59,419 bases of DNA from assembly GCF_027923465.1 (NCBI RefSeq), contig NZ_BRLB01000026.1, forward strand, positions 1 to 59,419, given 5' to 3'. Position 1 is the stretch's first letter. Each line of letters opens with the position of its first letter. Positions 1 through 9,185 of this stretch are shown piece after piece. A model generated the notes under the pieces. That model was not told where the DNA came from and ran no database searches. It saw nothing but the letters and a program-made list of their open reading frames with translations. The translations under genes and the position numbers were made by a program. Origin of the DNA: Vallitalea longa. GTDB lineage: Bacteria > Bacillota > Clostridia > Lachnospirales > Vallitaleaceae.

Positions 1-538
<538 letters not shown>

Positions 539-541
539 AAA

Positions 542-570
542 ATAAAGCAAAAACTGAGGTTTTTCTTTAT
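542..570 (+). terminator. AT-rich hairpin directly after the 16S 3' end
   Basis: ATAAAG and AAAAAC (split by one bulged C) pair with GTTTTT and CTTTAT around a TGAG loop, giving a 12-bp stem that begins seven bases after the mature 16S end. It has no GC-rich base, so it could be a weak terminator or a processing stem. It would fit a 16S transcript that is not continued into 23S. Confidence 0.4.
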
Positions 571-643
571 AATAATTAAAGGATTACTTGGTTAAATTGT
601 ATAATATACTATTACTTAACTGCTGAAAAAAAGCAAAAAACTA

Positions 644-671
644 TTGACATTTTTTAGAAATATGATATTAT
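644..671 (+). promoter_or_regulatory. sigma-A promoter of the tRNA cluster
   Basis: A consensus TTGACA (644-649) is followed after 16 bases by TATTAT (666-671), preceded by an extended -10 TG at 663-664. The expected start is just before tRNA-Tyr at 687, so the tRNA cluster can be transcribed independently of the rRNA gene. Confidence 0.75.
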
Positions 672-686
672 ATATCATGTTCTTAT

Positions 687-768
687 GGAGGGGTTCCCGA
701 GTGGCCAAAGGGGGCAGACTGTAAATCTGTTGGCTCAGCCTTCGAAGGTTCGAATCCTTCTCCCTCCA
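687..768 (+). tRNA. tRNA-Tyr (anticodon GTA)
   Basis: An 82-base class II tRNA with a long variable arm. The acceptor GGAGGGG pairs with TCCCTCC and the discriminator is A. The anticodon loop reads CTGTAAA, giving GTA, and the T arm holds GGTTCGAATCC. CCA is not encoded beyond the acceptor pairing. Confidence 0.96.
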
Positions 769-794
769 TTAAAGAATTGAAATATATTCTTTAT

Positions 795-880
795 GCCGGA
801 GTGGCGGAACTGGCAGACGCACAGGACTTAAAATCCTGCGGTCCTTAAAGATCGTACCGGTTCGATTCCGGTCTCCGGCA
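795..880 (+). tRNA. tRNA-Leu (anticodon TAA)
   Basis: An 86-base class II tRNA. The acceptor GCCGGAG pairs with CTCCGGC, the discriminator is A, and the anticodon stem loop GGACTTAAAATCC gives TAA. The long variable arm fits leucine. CCA is not encoded. Confidence 0.96.
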
Positions 881-891
881 TTAAAAAGTGT

Positions 892-920
892 TTGACAAAT
901 GTTTTTGTATCTGGTAGAAT
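892..920 (+). promoter_or_regulatory. near-consensus promoter inside the tRNA cluster
   Basis: TTGACA (892-897), a 17-base spacer and TAGAAT (915-920) lie in the tRNA-Leu to tRNA-Phe gap. The expected start is about 12-14 bases before tRNA-Phe at 941, so the last four tRNAs probably have a second start site. Confidence 0.75.
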
Positions 921-940
921 TGGTTTTGCTGATTCAAGAA

Positions 941-1016
<76 letters not shown>

Positions 1017-1030
1017 ATTAAATTTAATAT

Positions 1031-1101
1031 GCGGGTGTAGTTCAATGGTAGAACACCAGCCTTCCAAGCTGGATACGTGGGTTCGATTCCCATCACCCGC
1101 T
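1031..1101 (+). tRNA. tRNA-Gly (anticodon TCC)
   Basis: A 71-base tRNA. Acceptor GCGGGTG pairs with CACCCGC, the anticodon stem is CCAGC/GCTGG and the loop CTTCCAA gives TCC. The T arm is GGGTTCGATTCCC. CCA is not encoded. Confidence 0.96.
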
Positions 1102-1106
1102 TTCAT

Positions 1107-1178
1107 GCGTGAGTGGCTCAGTGGTAGAGCATCGCCTTGCCAAGGCGAGGGTCGCGGGTTCGAATCCCGTCTCGCGCT
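1107..1178 (+). tRNA. tRNA-Gly (anticodon GCC)
   Basis: A 72-base tRNA. Acceptor GCGTGAG pairs with CTCGCGC (one G-T pair), the anticodon stem is TCGCC/GGCGA and the loop TTGCCAA gives GCC. This is a second glycine isoacceptor right after tRNA-Gly(TCC). Confidence 0.96.
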
Positions 1179-1204
1179 TTTTTATTCTAAAAAATTAATA
1201 ATAG

Positions 1205-1276
1205 TGGGTAGTCGCCAAGCGGTAAGGCACTAGACTTTGACTCTAGTATGCGTAGGTTCGAATCCTGCCTACCCAG
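1205..1276 (+). tRNA. tRNA-Gln (anticodon TTG)
   Basis: A 72-base tRNA with acceptor TGGGTAG pairing with CTACCCA and discriminator G. The anticodon stem is CTAGA/TCTAG and the loop CTTTGAC gives TTG. It is the last member of the cluster. Confidence 0.96.
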
Positions 1277-1280
1277 TTAA

Positions 1281-1306
1281 AAAGATACGATAGTATCTTT
1301 TTTTTT
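1281..1306 (+). terminator. intrinsic terminator of the tRNA cluster
   Basis: AAAGATAC (1281-1288) pairs perfectly with GTATCTTT (1293-1300) around a GATA loop and is followed by an unbroken T run to 1306. Confidence 0.9.
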
Positions 1307-1420
1307 GGAAATGTATAATAATAATAAGTTAACTGCATTCTACATAGATTCTTTTGGGACATACAATAGTTATTGGCTTAGGGCATATAATAATTGTAAT
1401 AAGCTAAAAAGGTGAAGTAA

Positions 1421-2017
1421 ATGTACAAACCTCAAGTCTTTAATTTCAATACTGTAGATGGTATTTCAAAAAAACAGTTAGAAGAGCATTATGCTCTATA
1501 CGAAGGATATGTTAATAAATTTGCGGAAATCAACAATTTGTTAAAAGATAAAGAGAACTATGAGAATCCTAGTGCAACTTATAGCACATTAAGATCATTG
1601 AAAAAAGGCGAATCGTTTTCACTGAATGGTATTATATTACATCAACTATATTTTGGTAATATAACAGGTAAAAAGCCTAAAATATATGGCAGGATATTAG
1701 ATATGATTAATAGAGATTTCGGTTCATATGATAACTTTGTGGAAATGTTCACTAATACAGGACTTAGTATGCGTGGATGGGTTGTTCTGATACAAGGTGA
1801 TTATAATGGTAAACTTAGGATTATTGGACAGGACAGTCATGATGATGGAACAGTATATAACGGTAAACCTATACTGGTTCTGGATGTATATGAACATGCA
1901 TATATGATTGATTTTGGCATTGACAGAAAAGAATATATTAAGGTTTTCTTTGATAATATTAATTGGGATGTCGTTAATAAACGCTTAGAAACAGCTAAAA
2001 CAGTTGCCTATAGATAA
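1421..2017 (+). CDS. Fe/Mn superoxide dismutase-like protein
   Basis: This 198-residue protein has the Fe/Mn-SOD C-terminal domain signature DVYEHAYMIDFG (155-166), matching the family DxWEHAYY pattern with metal ligands Asp155 and His159. The N-terminal ligands are likely His23 (EEHYALYEGYVNK) and His74 (GIILHQLYF). The usual HHxxHH stretch is reduced to one His, which is unlike the best-studied SODs but resembles clostridial homologues. Family role: dismutation of superoxide. Start chosen at ATG 1421 because AAGGTGA precedes it. No signal peptide, so cytosolic. Whether it is an active SOD is not certain. Confidence 0.85.
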   Translation: MYKPQVFNFNTVDGISKKQLEEHYALYEGYVNKFAEINNLLKDKENYENPSATYSTLRSLKKGESFSLNGIILHQLYFGNITGKKPKIYGRILDMINRDFGSYDNFVEMFTNTGLSMRGWVVLIQGDYNGKLRIIGQDSHDDGTVYNGKPILVLDVYEHAYMIDFGIDRKEYIKVFFDNINWDVVNKRLETAKTVAYR

Positions 2018-2119
2018 AAATGAATATATGAATTTGTAAGTACATGAATAGACTTTTTGCGATTCTATTATTTTTATGCATGAATATAATTAGGTAACTA
2101 AATATTTAGAGGTTGTATC

Positions 2120-2629
2120 ATGCTAAGAAATGTATTTTTATTAGTTGTTTTAATTATATTTATAGGCATAATATCTTCATGTAATAAAGCAGAAACAAAA
2201 ATAGAAAGTAGATATGTAATTAATGATAAAGTTATTGAAGATATGGTAGAGGGGCTATGGGTAGAAGTAGCTCTAAAAGAAGACGAACATAAAGTTATTG
2301 TTAGAGAGGATAATGAAATAATAAAAGAAATGATATGCTCAGGGGGAACAAAAGAAGAACCTACCCTTTTGGGAACCTTTGAATTAGAAAATAGAGGATT
2401 ATGGTTTTATTCTGAGAGATTCAAAGAAGGAGCCAAATATTGGGTAAGGATAACAGAACAGTACTTATTCCATAGTATTCCAAGAGATAAAGAGTGGAAT
2501 ATTATTGAAGAAGAAAAGGAAAAATTAGGGAAACCAGCAAGTCACGGTTGTATTAGACTATCAGAAGAAGATGCCAAATGGTTTTATGATAACGTCCCTG
2601 ATGGAACTACAGTTATTATTCATGATTAG
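2120..2629 (+). CDS. L,D-transpeptidase (YkuD-fold) lipoprotein
   Basis: This 169-residue protein starts with a hydrophobic signal and lipobox ISSC (Cys21), so it should be a membrane-anchored lipoprotein. The C-terminal YkuD catalytic motif is present: HSIPRD (118-123) and SHGCIRL (141-147) with His142, Cys144 and Arg146. YkuD enzymes form 3-3 peptidoglycan crosslinks or attach proteins to the wall. There is no LysM or peptidoglycan-binding domain, so it is close to a minimal catalytic unit. The start at ATG has an AGAGG site upstream. Confidence 0.88.
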   Translation: MLRNVFLLVVLIIFIGIISSCNKAETKIESRYVINDKVIEDMVEGLWVEVALKEDEHKVIVREDNEIIKEMICSGGTKEEPTLLGTFELENRGLWFYSERFKEGAKYWVRITEQYLFHSIPRDKEWNIIEEEKEKLGKPASHGCIRLSEEDAKWFYDNVPDGTTVIIHD

Positions 2630-2821
2630 GCTTGCAAATATGGTAAAATATGTTACTATAAAACTAAATAAGCAGTTTAAAATCAAATAAAATTGATAAA
2701 GATTAAAATAATAATTAAAAGTTAATATAATTGTAAAATCTATATGATACAATAATATAATATTAAAAAATAGTACTAAATAACTAGATACAAGAACCTA
2801 ATTATTTAGGGGGAAATAAAA

Positions 2822-5425
2822 TTGAAAATAATTAAATATATAATTATTCTGATGGTCCTTTGTTCCTTTGTTCTAGCAGGCTGTGGAAACACCAAAAAAA
2901 CAGATGTGACTGTTGTGGATAATGATATGACAAATGATAAAAAAAATAATTTGGAAAATGATAATTCAGAGATTAATTTTAATGAGTGGGTATACTTCGG
3001 TAATCCTGATGATAATTATAAAATCTATAGGATGAAAACTGATGGTACCAATCTTACTAAGATAACAGATGCTGTATTTGAGGGTATAAGAAGTCTAGAT
3101 AACTGGATTTATTATATTGATACTAATAGTAAGTATACTCCTGCAAAATTAGCCAGAATCAAATGGGATGGAACCGACAAAGAAATATTATCTGAAGAAG
3201 ATATAAATTCATTCTGTACAAGTGAAGATTACATTTTTTATATATATGAAAATAATATCTACAGAATGCAAAAAGATGGATCACTCAATACCAAGATTAT
3301 TTCATCAGAAAATGAAATCTATAAACTTAATTATTATAATGAAACTATTTATTACAGTACCAATCAGGGATTATTTAGTGTTGATAGTGATGGAAAGAAT
3401 TCATTTCAATTATTAGAAGGTAATTATACTGATTTTAGTATTAGTAGTGATAGAATTTACTATTATGATAACAAAATGTATAGTTGCAATTTAGATGGAA
3501 GTAATGAAACACAATTATTTGATCTGGATGTTAACAATATCTATGTAGTTGATGATGTCATATATTATAATCAAGATGAATACTTGTATAAAATCAATAG
3601 CTATGATGGAAAAAAAGATGAATTATTCTTAGAAAAAGGTCTGAAAAATTTTTATGAAAAAGACTGCTATCTATATTTCTATGGACAAAATAGAATATGG
3701 AAAGTTAAATGCGACTTATCTGAAAAAGAGATTTTCATAGGAACTGGTGGAGAATTCCACCATAAGATGTATATCAAAGTAGATGATAGAATTTTGTCTA
3801 AGAACTGTGAAAACTTGGATAGTAATGAAAACTCCACATACAAACTTTTTGAGGTTGTTGGTGGAGATATGGGTAAAAAGATTTCCGACATTGCTATTAA
3901 TATATTCGATACAAATAATGGCATAGTCTATTACACTGATGCAAAAGATAAGAAATTGTATTCATACGACATCAAAAATAATCAAAAACAATTGATAATC
4001 GATAAAATGGTTGGTTCATTCATAATTTATAATAATACTATCTATTATACAGATATGGATAACGAATATAAGTTATATTATTTGGATTTATACAAAAATG
4101 TCACTAATAAGATAACTGATATACCTGTTAGCAACCTAAAACAATCTGGCAGTACAATTTATTTTATAGACAACAAAAAAAGAATAGGTATATATGATTC
4201 CATATCTAAAGGTGAATGTAAGTATATTGATGTTTTTACTACTATATATGATATATCAGAAGATACTATTTATTATAAAAATGAGAACGATAATGGTAAA
4301 TTATACAAAATAAAAAATGATGGTACTGAAAATGTTAATATTACAGAAAATATAGTAGTTGATATTTACGCAAATGATGATAGTATATATTATATAGAAA
4401 AAAATGGAGCTAATCTGTTATATAGAATAAATAATTATAAATCAGAAGGTGAATTCCTAGATATTATTAGCATGGCTTATACAGATATGGAAATAATAGA
4501 TGGAAAATTGTATATGAGTGTAGCATCAGAAGGAGGAAATTATTATACTATAGAAAAGTACCTAGAAGATTTGAAATTTGATGTTTATTTTGACTTGGAA
4601 AAGCAAATAGACAAGAAATGGAAGTATTTCGTGTATAAGGTTGACGGTTATATGGGCTATCTATATAAATATAATGTTTATACTAACGAGATAAAACTTA
4701 TAGTTGATAAATGGGTTAATGACTTCCAGATTGATGGAGATTATATATATTATACTGGTATTGAATCAGTTAAAAATATTAATTTTACCACATATATTGA
4801 TAGAATAAATGTTAAAGATGAGACTGTCAAAAACATAGTTTCATTTACTGACCCTACAATATATAATATATCATTCAAAGTTATAGGAGATAATTTATAT
4901 TATTCCCTAGATGATTCGACAGATGGTTATATATGGAAAAAGAATTTAGAAAATTGTAATGAATCTGCTATAGTTTCTGATAGTAGTAATCTGGAAGATA
5001 TAGTTGATGACTGGATATATTACCAGAACACCAATAAAAGATTGGTAAGAGTCAAGTTGGATGGTTCAGATAAACAGATTCTTTCTAAGACGTATAGTGA
5101 ATTCATATATGCTAATAAAAACGATTTATATTATTTGAGTATAAGTCAGGAAGATAGTTTTAAAGGAATCATCATGAAGAGAAATATTGAAGATAATACA
5201 AAAGAAGTTGTTGTCAATAAACAGATATCACTTAGTGATTTGGTTGTTGTGAATAATAAGCTATATTACAATTTTGAAGGTATTAACTTATACAATATGA
5301 AAAATGGGAAAACGACTAAGATTTATGATAGAGAAGTTGATTATTTTTCACTAGTTGGGGATGTATTATATATATCAATCCATGATGGCGATAATTATAA
5401 AACAGTTAAAAAAAGTTTACAATAA
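2822..5425 (+). CDS. DUF5050-type beta-propeller lipoprotein, very large
   Basis: An 867-residue lipoprotein. The TTG start at 2822 is preceded by TTAGGGGGAAA, and the signal peptide ends in lipobox VLAGC (Cys21). The rest is a long series of about 40-residue units of the kind YYxxxxxxxLYKIKxDGT, typical of DUF5050 proteins thought to fold into beta-propellers. Recognisable blades include RMKTDGTNLTKI near 70 and RVKLDGSDKQIL near 750. Such proteins are exported; the function is unknown and binding is likelier than catalysis. The codons are strongly Asn/Tyr/Ile rich, as expected from low GC. Confidence 0.85.
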   Translation: MKIIKYIIILMVLCSFVLAGCGNTKKTDVTVVDNDMTNDKKNNLENDNSEINFNEWVYFGNPDDNYKIYRMKTDGTNLTKITDAVFEGIRSLDNWIYYIDTNSKYTPAKLARIKWDGTDKEILSEEDINSFCTSEDYIFYIYENNIYRMQKDGSLNTKIISSENEIYKLNYYNETIYYSTNQGLFSVDSDGKNSFQLLEGNYTDFSISSDRIYYYDNKMYSCNLDGSNETQLFDLDVNNIYVVDDVIYYNQDEYLYKINSYDGKKDELFLEKGLKNFYEKDCYLYFYGQNRIWKVKCDLSEKEIFIGTGGEFHHKMYIKVDDRILSKNCENLDSNENSTYKLFEVVGGDMGKKISDIAINIFDTNNGIVYYTDAKDKKLYSYDIKNNQKQLIIDKMVGSFIIYNNTIYYTDMDNEYKLYYLDLYKNVTNKITDIPVSNLKQSGSTIYFIDNKKRIGIYDSISKGECKYIDVFTTIYDISEDTIYYKNENDNGKLYKIKNDGTENVNITENIVVDIYANDDSIYYIEKNGANLLYRINNYKSEGEFLDIISMAYTDMEIIDGKLYMSVASEGGNYYTIEKYLEDLKFDVYFDLEKQIDKKWKYFVYKVDGYMGYLYKYNVYTNEIKLIVDKWVNDFQIDGDYIYYTGIESVKNINFTTYIDRINVKDETVKNIVSFTDPTIYNISFKVIGDNLYYSLDDSTDGYIWKKNLENCNESAIVSDSSNLEDIVDDWIYYQNTNKRLVRVKLDGSDKQILSKTYSEFIYANKNDLYYLSISQEDSFKGIIMKRNIEDNTKEVVVNKQISLSDLVVVNNKLYYNFEGINLYNMKNGKTTKIYDREVDYFSLVGDVLYISIHDGDNYKTVKKSLQ

Positions 5426-5430
5426 ATAGT

Positions 5431-5450
5431 AGCCCCTTAACTGGGGCTTT
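5431..5450 (+). terminator. intrinsic terminator after the DUF5050 gene
   Basis: AGCCCC (5431-5436) pairs with GGGGCT (5443-5448) around a six-base loop and is followed by a short T stretch. The GC-rich stem stands out in AT-rich sequence. Confidence 0.7.
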
Positions 5451-5487
5451 ATCATTATAAAGAATGAGAATGGAAAGGACTTTTTAA

Positions 5488-7233
5488 ATGAATGTACTTC
5501 TAGTGGGAATCAATGCTAAGTTTATTCATTCTAACTTAGCTATAAGATATTTACAAAAATACTGTACTTATTATAAAGATAACATTGAAACAGTAGAATA
5601 TACTATAAATAATCATTATGATTTTATATTACAGGAGATATATAAGAAAAAACCAGATATATTAACTATTTCATGTTATATCTGGAATATAGAGATAGTT
5701 AAATCATTAGTGAAGGATTATAAAAAGATTTCACCTGATACGCTTATTGTTCTAGGAGGTCCTGAAGTATCATATGATACGGTTGATCTTATGAACGAAT
5801 ACAAGGAAATAGATATAGTCGTAGTGGGAGAAGGAGAAGCAACGTTTAATGACTTGATGAAATATTATATTGACGGAGAAGGAAACTTAGATTCTACATC
5901 TGGTATTATCTATAGAAAAGGTAAAGAACTACTTGTTAATGAGTATCGTATTCCCTTAGGATTGGATGATATACCTTTTGTATACGATAATGGGTTCAGT
6001 GAATTTCAAAACAAGATCATATATTATGAATCATCGAGGGGTTGCCCTTTTAACTGTCAGTACTGTCTATCTTCAATTGAAAAAGGTGTAAGGCTTAGAA
6101 GTCTATCATTAGTGTTAAAGGAACTACAATGTTTTCTTGATGCTAGAGTTGTACAAGTTAAATTTGTGGATAGAACTTTTAATTGTAATAAAAAACATGC
6201 ATTAGGGATTTGGAAATATCTCTATGAACATGATAACGGATTCACTAACTTTCACTTTGAAATTTCTGGAGATCTATTAGACGATGAAACCATAGAATTT
6301 CTATCTAAGGTTAGACCAGGTCTGTTCCAACTTGAAGTGGGAGTACAGTCTACTAATGAAACAACTATAAATAACATTAAGAGAAAAACAAATTTCGAAA
6401 GACTTTCGGGAGTAGTTAGTAAGATTAATCAAGGAAATAATATACATCAACATTTGGATCTTATAGCAGGACTTCCAGGGGAAGACTATAATTCTTTTGG
6501 CAGGTCTTTTAATGATGTCTATAAATTAGAACCACAACAGCTGCAATTAGGGTTTTTAAAAGTATTGAAAGGATCTGGATTGAAACAAGATGTTGGGAAA
6601 TATGGAATAATCTATAAAGATAAAGCACCTTATGAAGTACTTAAAACCAAGGAATTATCATATGATGATGTTTTGAAATTAAAGATGATAGAGGAAATGG
6701 TGGAAATATATTATAATAGCGGAAATTTCTATTTTGCTATAAAATATATGGAGAGATATTTTTCTGATCCTTTCGATCTGTATGAAAAATTAGCTCGTTA
6801 TTGGTTGAGAAATAAATATCATGAGATTAATCATAATAAAATTAAACTCTACACTATCTTATTGGAATTTTATTATGATGAAGTAGAAAAAGATGATGAT
6901 AATATTAAAGAAATTCTTAAATTTGATATGTATCTACAAGAAAAAGTTAAGAAATATCCTTATTGGTTGGAACGTAGTAATGATTTTAGAGAAGATATCA
7001 TTGAATTTTATAAAGATGAAAATAATATCCTTAAGTTCTTGCCAGATTATAGTAACTATACTTCCAAGCAGATTAGTAGAATGACTCACCTAGAAATATT
7101 TCCTATTAATATTATTAAGTGGTCTCATGATTTTGATCAACCCATTAAAAATGATGAAACAGCTGTATTATTTGATTACCATAATAGGGACGTATTCAGA
7201 AATAATGCTAAGTATGTTCAAGTAAAATTATAA
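5488..7233 (+). CDS. B12-binding domain / radical SAM protein (DUF4080 type)
   Basis: This 581-residue protein has an N-terminal cobalamin-binding-like Rossmann domain (about 1-135; VVVGEGEATF near 111) followed by a radical SAM domain with the cluster motif CPFNCQYC (Cys186, Cys190, Cys193). The C-terminal third resembles the DUF4080 extension. Members of this class are mostly uncharacterised; some B12 radical SAM enzymes methylate or rearrange unactivated carbons, but the substrate here cannot be named. RBS GAAAGGA precedes ATG 5488. The next gene is nth, 65 bases away, across a tandem palindromic repeat. Confidence 0.88.
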   Translation: MNVLLVGINAKFIHSNLAIRYLQKYCTYYKDNIETVEYTINNHYDFILQEIYKKKPDILTISCYIWNIEIVKSLVKDYKKISPDTLIVLGGPEVSYDTVDLMNEYKEIDIVVVGEGEATFNDLMKYYIDGEGNLDSTSGIIYRKGKELLVNEYRIPLGLDDIPFVYDNGFSEFQNKIIYYESSRGCPFNCQYCLSSIEKGVRLRSLSLVLKELQCFLDARVVQVKFVDRTFNCNKKHALGIWKYLYEHDNGFTNFHFEISGDLLDDETIEFLSKVRPGLFQLEVGVQSTNETTINNIKRKTNFERLSGVVSKINQGNNIHQHLDLIAGLPGEDYNSFGRSFNDVYKLEPQQLQLGFLKVLKGSGLKQDVGKYGIIYKDKAPYEVLKTKELSYDDVLKLKMIEEMVEIYYNSGNFYFAIKYMERYFSDPFDLYEKLARYWLRNKYHEINHNKIKLYTILLEFYYDEVEKDDDNIKEILKFDMYLQEKVKKYPYWLERSNDFREDIIEFYKDENNILKFLPDYSNYTSKQISRMTHLEIFPINIIKWSHDFDQPIKNDETAVLFDYHNRDVFRNNAKYVQVKL

Positions 7234-7240
7234 TTTCCAA

Positions 7241-7280
7241 TATTTCCCAGGAAATGGATATATTTCCCAGGAAATGGAAT
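7241..7280 (+). repeat. two tandem 20-bp repeats with a palindromic core
   Basis: TATTTCCCAGGAAATGGATA (7241-7260) is repeated at 7261-7280 with changes only in the last two bases. Each unit holds the palindrome ATTTCC-CA-GGAAAT. A degenerate half copy (AATTTCC) lies just upstream near 7232. The repeat fills the gap before the nth ribosome-binding site. Confidence 0.9.
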
Positions 7281-7298
7281 TAGAAAGGAAGATTTTTT

Positions 7299-7955
7299 AT
7301 GGCAAACAATAAGATAGTAAAAAAGGTTCTTAACTTATTAGATGAGAATTATCCTAAGGATATAAAATGTTATTTAGATCATAAAAATCCTTGGCAATTA
7401 CTTATAGCTACTATATTAAGTGCTCAATGTACTGACGATAGAGTCAATATAGTGACAAAAGATTTATTTAGGAAATATACTTCTGTTAAAGACTTTGCTG
7501 AAGCTGATATAGCTGAACTGGAACAAGACATTAGATCTACAGGATTTTACAGAAACAAGGCTAAAAATATTATAGGTTGTTGTAGGACACTATTAGAACA
7601 GCATGGTGGACAAGTTCCAAAAGATATTGAAGAGCTGATCAAACTTCAAGGGGTAGGAAGGAAGACTGCTAATGTCATAAGGGGAAATATATATGATATT
7701 CCAAGTATAGTTGTAGATACACATGTAAAGAGAATATCCAAGAAGGTAGGATTTACTGAAAATACTGATCCTGTTAAAATAGAATTTGATTTAATGGAAA
7801 TTCTACCGAAAGAGCATTGGATTAGATATAATACCCAGGTAATTGCACATGGACGGGCTATATGTACAGCTAGAAGTCCAAAATGTGAAAGATGTTTTTT
7901 ATTGCCATATTGTAAGACTGGTCTCGAGAACATGATTAGCACTATAGATGATTAA
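7299..7955 (+). CDS. nth: endonuclease III
   Basis: A 218-residue DNA glycosylase/AP lyase for oxidised pyrimidines. The helix-hairpin-helix LQGVGRKTA (116-124) carries the catalytic Lys122, and VDTHVKR (139-145) carries Asp140. The 4Fe-4S loop is complete: Cys189-X6-Cys196-X2-Cys199-X5-Cys205. The length is normal for the family. The AAGGAAG site and ATG at 7299 give a clear start. Confidence 0.96.
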   Translation: MANNKIVKKVLNLLDENYPKDIKCYLDHKNPWQLLIATILSAQCTDDRVNIVTKDLFRKYTSVKDFAEADIAELEQDIRSTGFYRNKAKNIIGCCRTLLEQHGGQVPKDIEELIKLQGVGRKTANVIRGNIYDIPSIVVDTHVKRISKKVGFTENTDPVKIEFDLMEILPKEHWIRYNTQVIAHGRAICTARSPKCERCFLLPYCKTGLENMISTIDD

Positions 7956-8135
7956 ATTCCAATCATCAGTAAATATTGTAAAAATATATAAATCATGATA
8001 CTATAATTAAGGTTATGAAAGTTGAATTCAAATTACTTTCTTAGTTGGATTTGTATTAATACATTTAAAAGAATATAAAATAAAATATGATTTATTATTC
8101 ATAATATAAGATAAAGTAAGATAGGGAGGATGAAT

Positions 8136-8753
8136 ATGGAGAAACCAATAATTATTGGCATTGCTGGAGGTACTGGTTCAGGAAAAACAACTTTGGTAAA
8201 CAAGTTAAGAGACGTTTTGGGTAATGAAGTAGTTACATTGACACATGACTATTATTACAAAGCTAATTCTGATCTTGATATTGAAAAAAGGAAATTACTT
8301 AATTATGATCATCCTAAGGCTTTTGATACTGACATATTGATTGATGACTTAAGTAAACTGAAGAACGGTTTATCTATTAAACGTCCTGTTTATAGTTTCG
8401 TAAAGCATACAAGGGAAAAGGAAACAGTGACCGTAGAACCTAAAAAGGTTATTATACTAGAAGGTATTTTATTATTTGAGAACAAAGATCTTAGAGATTT
8501 GTTGGATATCAAAGTGTATGTTGATACTGATGCTGATGTAAGAATTATAAGGAGAATCTTAAGAGACGTAAAAGAAAGAGGAAGAAGTCTCGATTCTGTC
8601 ATAAGTCAGTATCTTAATACTGTAAAGATTATGCATGAAGAATTTGTAGAACCAAGTAAAAAGCATGCTGATATTATTATACCAGAAGGTGGTTATAACG
8701 AAGTAGCATGTTCAATGCTCATTGATAAGATTAGAGCACTTCTTAATGAGTGA
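8136..8753 (+). CDS. udk: uridine kinase
   Basis: A 205-residue P-loop kinase of the uridine kinase/phosphoribulokinase family that phosphorylates uridine and cytidine in pyrimidine salvage. Walker A GGTGSGKT is at 11-18, DYYYK follows near 45, and RIIRRILRDVKERGRS is the lid region. I place the start at ATG 8136: the earlier in-frame ATG at 8130 overlaps the Shine-Dalgarno GGGAGGA (8124-8130) and could not use it. The end lies close to the next gene, an Hpt protein, suggesting a shared transcript. Confidence 0.93.
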   Translation: MEKPIIIGIAGGTGSGKTTLVNKLRDVLGNEVVTLTHDYYYKANSDLDIEKRKLLNYDHPKAFDTDILIDDLSKLKNGLSIKRPVYSFVKHTREKETVTVEPKKVIILEGILLFENKDLRDLLDIKVYVDTDADVRIIRRILRDVKERGRSLDSVISQYLNTVKIMHEEFVEPSKKHADIIIPEGGYNEVACSMLIDKIRALLNE

Positions 8754-8778
8754 ACTTAAAAAAAGAGAGGTATTTAGA

Positions 8779-9144
8779 GTGTGTATTATTGATGTTAATA
8801 CTGATAATATTGATTACAATAGTGCTCTGAGTAAATTGGGGGATTCAATTAAATTATATAAGATTATTTTAGTAGGATTTAAGAATAAATATAATGATGC
8901 ATATGAGGTATTAATAGAACTATGTAGAGAAAAAAATTATAATGAAGCAAGAATATTAGCACATAGTCTAAAAGGAGTATGTGGAAATCTTGGTGCCAAT
9001 AATCTAGAAATAATATCTAGAAAGCTGGAGTTTTCTTATATAAACAATGATAATAACTACATACAATTGCTTGATGAATTCAAACACGAGATCAGTTTAG
9101 TTCTCAATGATATTAATAGTATATTGGATTGTATTGATTATTAA
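8779..9144 (+). CDS. Hpt (histidine phosphotransfer) domain protein
   Basis: A single-domain Hpt protein of about 121 residues. The motif AHSLKGVCGNLGA contains the phospho-accepting His (residue 62 from the GTG start). GTG 8779 is preferred because AGAGAGG (8764-8770) lies eight bases upstream; ATG 8746 or ATG 8722 would overlap udk. Hpt proteins relay phosphate between hybrid kinases and response regulators. No partner kinase lies beside it, so its pathway is unknown. Confidence 0.8.
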   Translation: MCIIDVNTDNIDYNSALSKLGDSIKLYKIILVGFKNKYNDAYEVLIELCREKNYNEARILAHSLKGVCGNLGANNLEIISRKLEFSYINNDNNYIQLLDEFKHEISLVLNDINSILDCIDY

Positions 9145-9185
9145 CTATTAAAAAATATTATGAACAGTAGTCTTGAGGTGTAATT

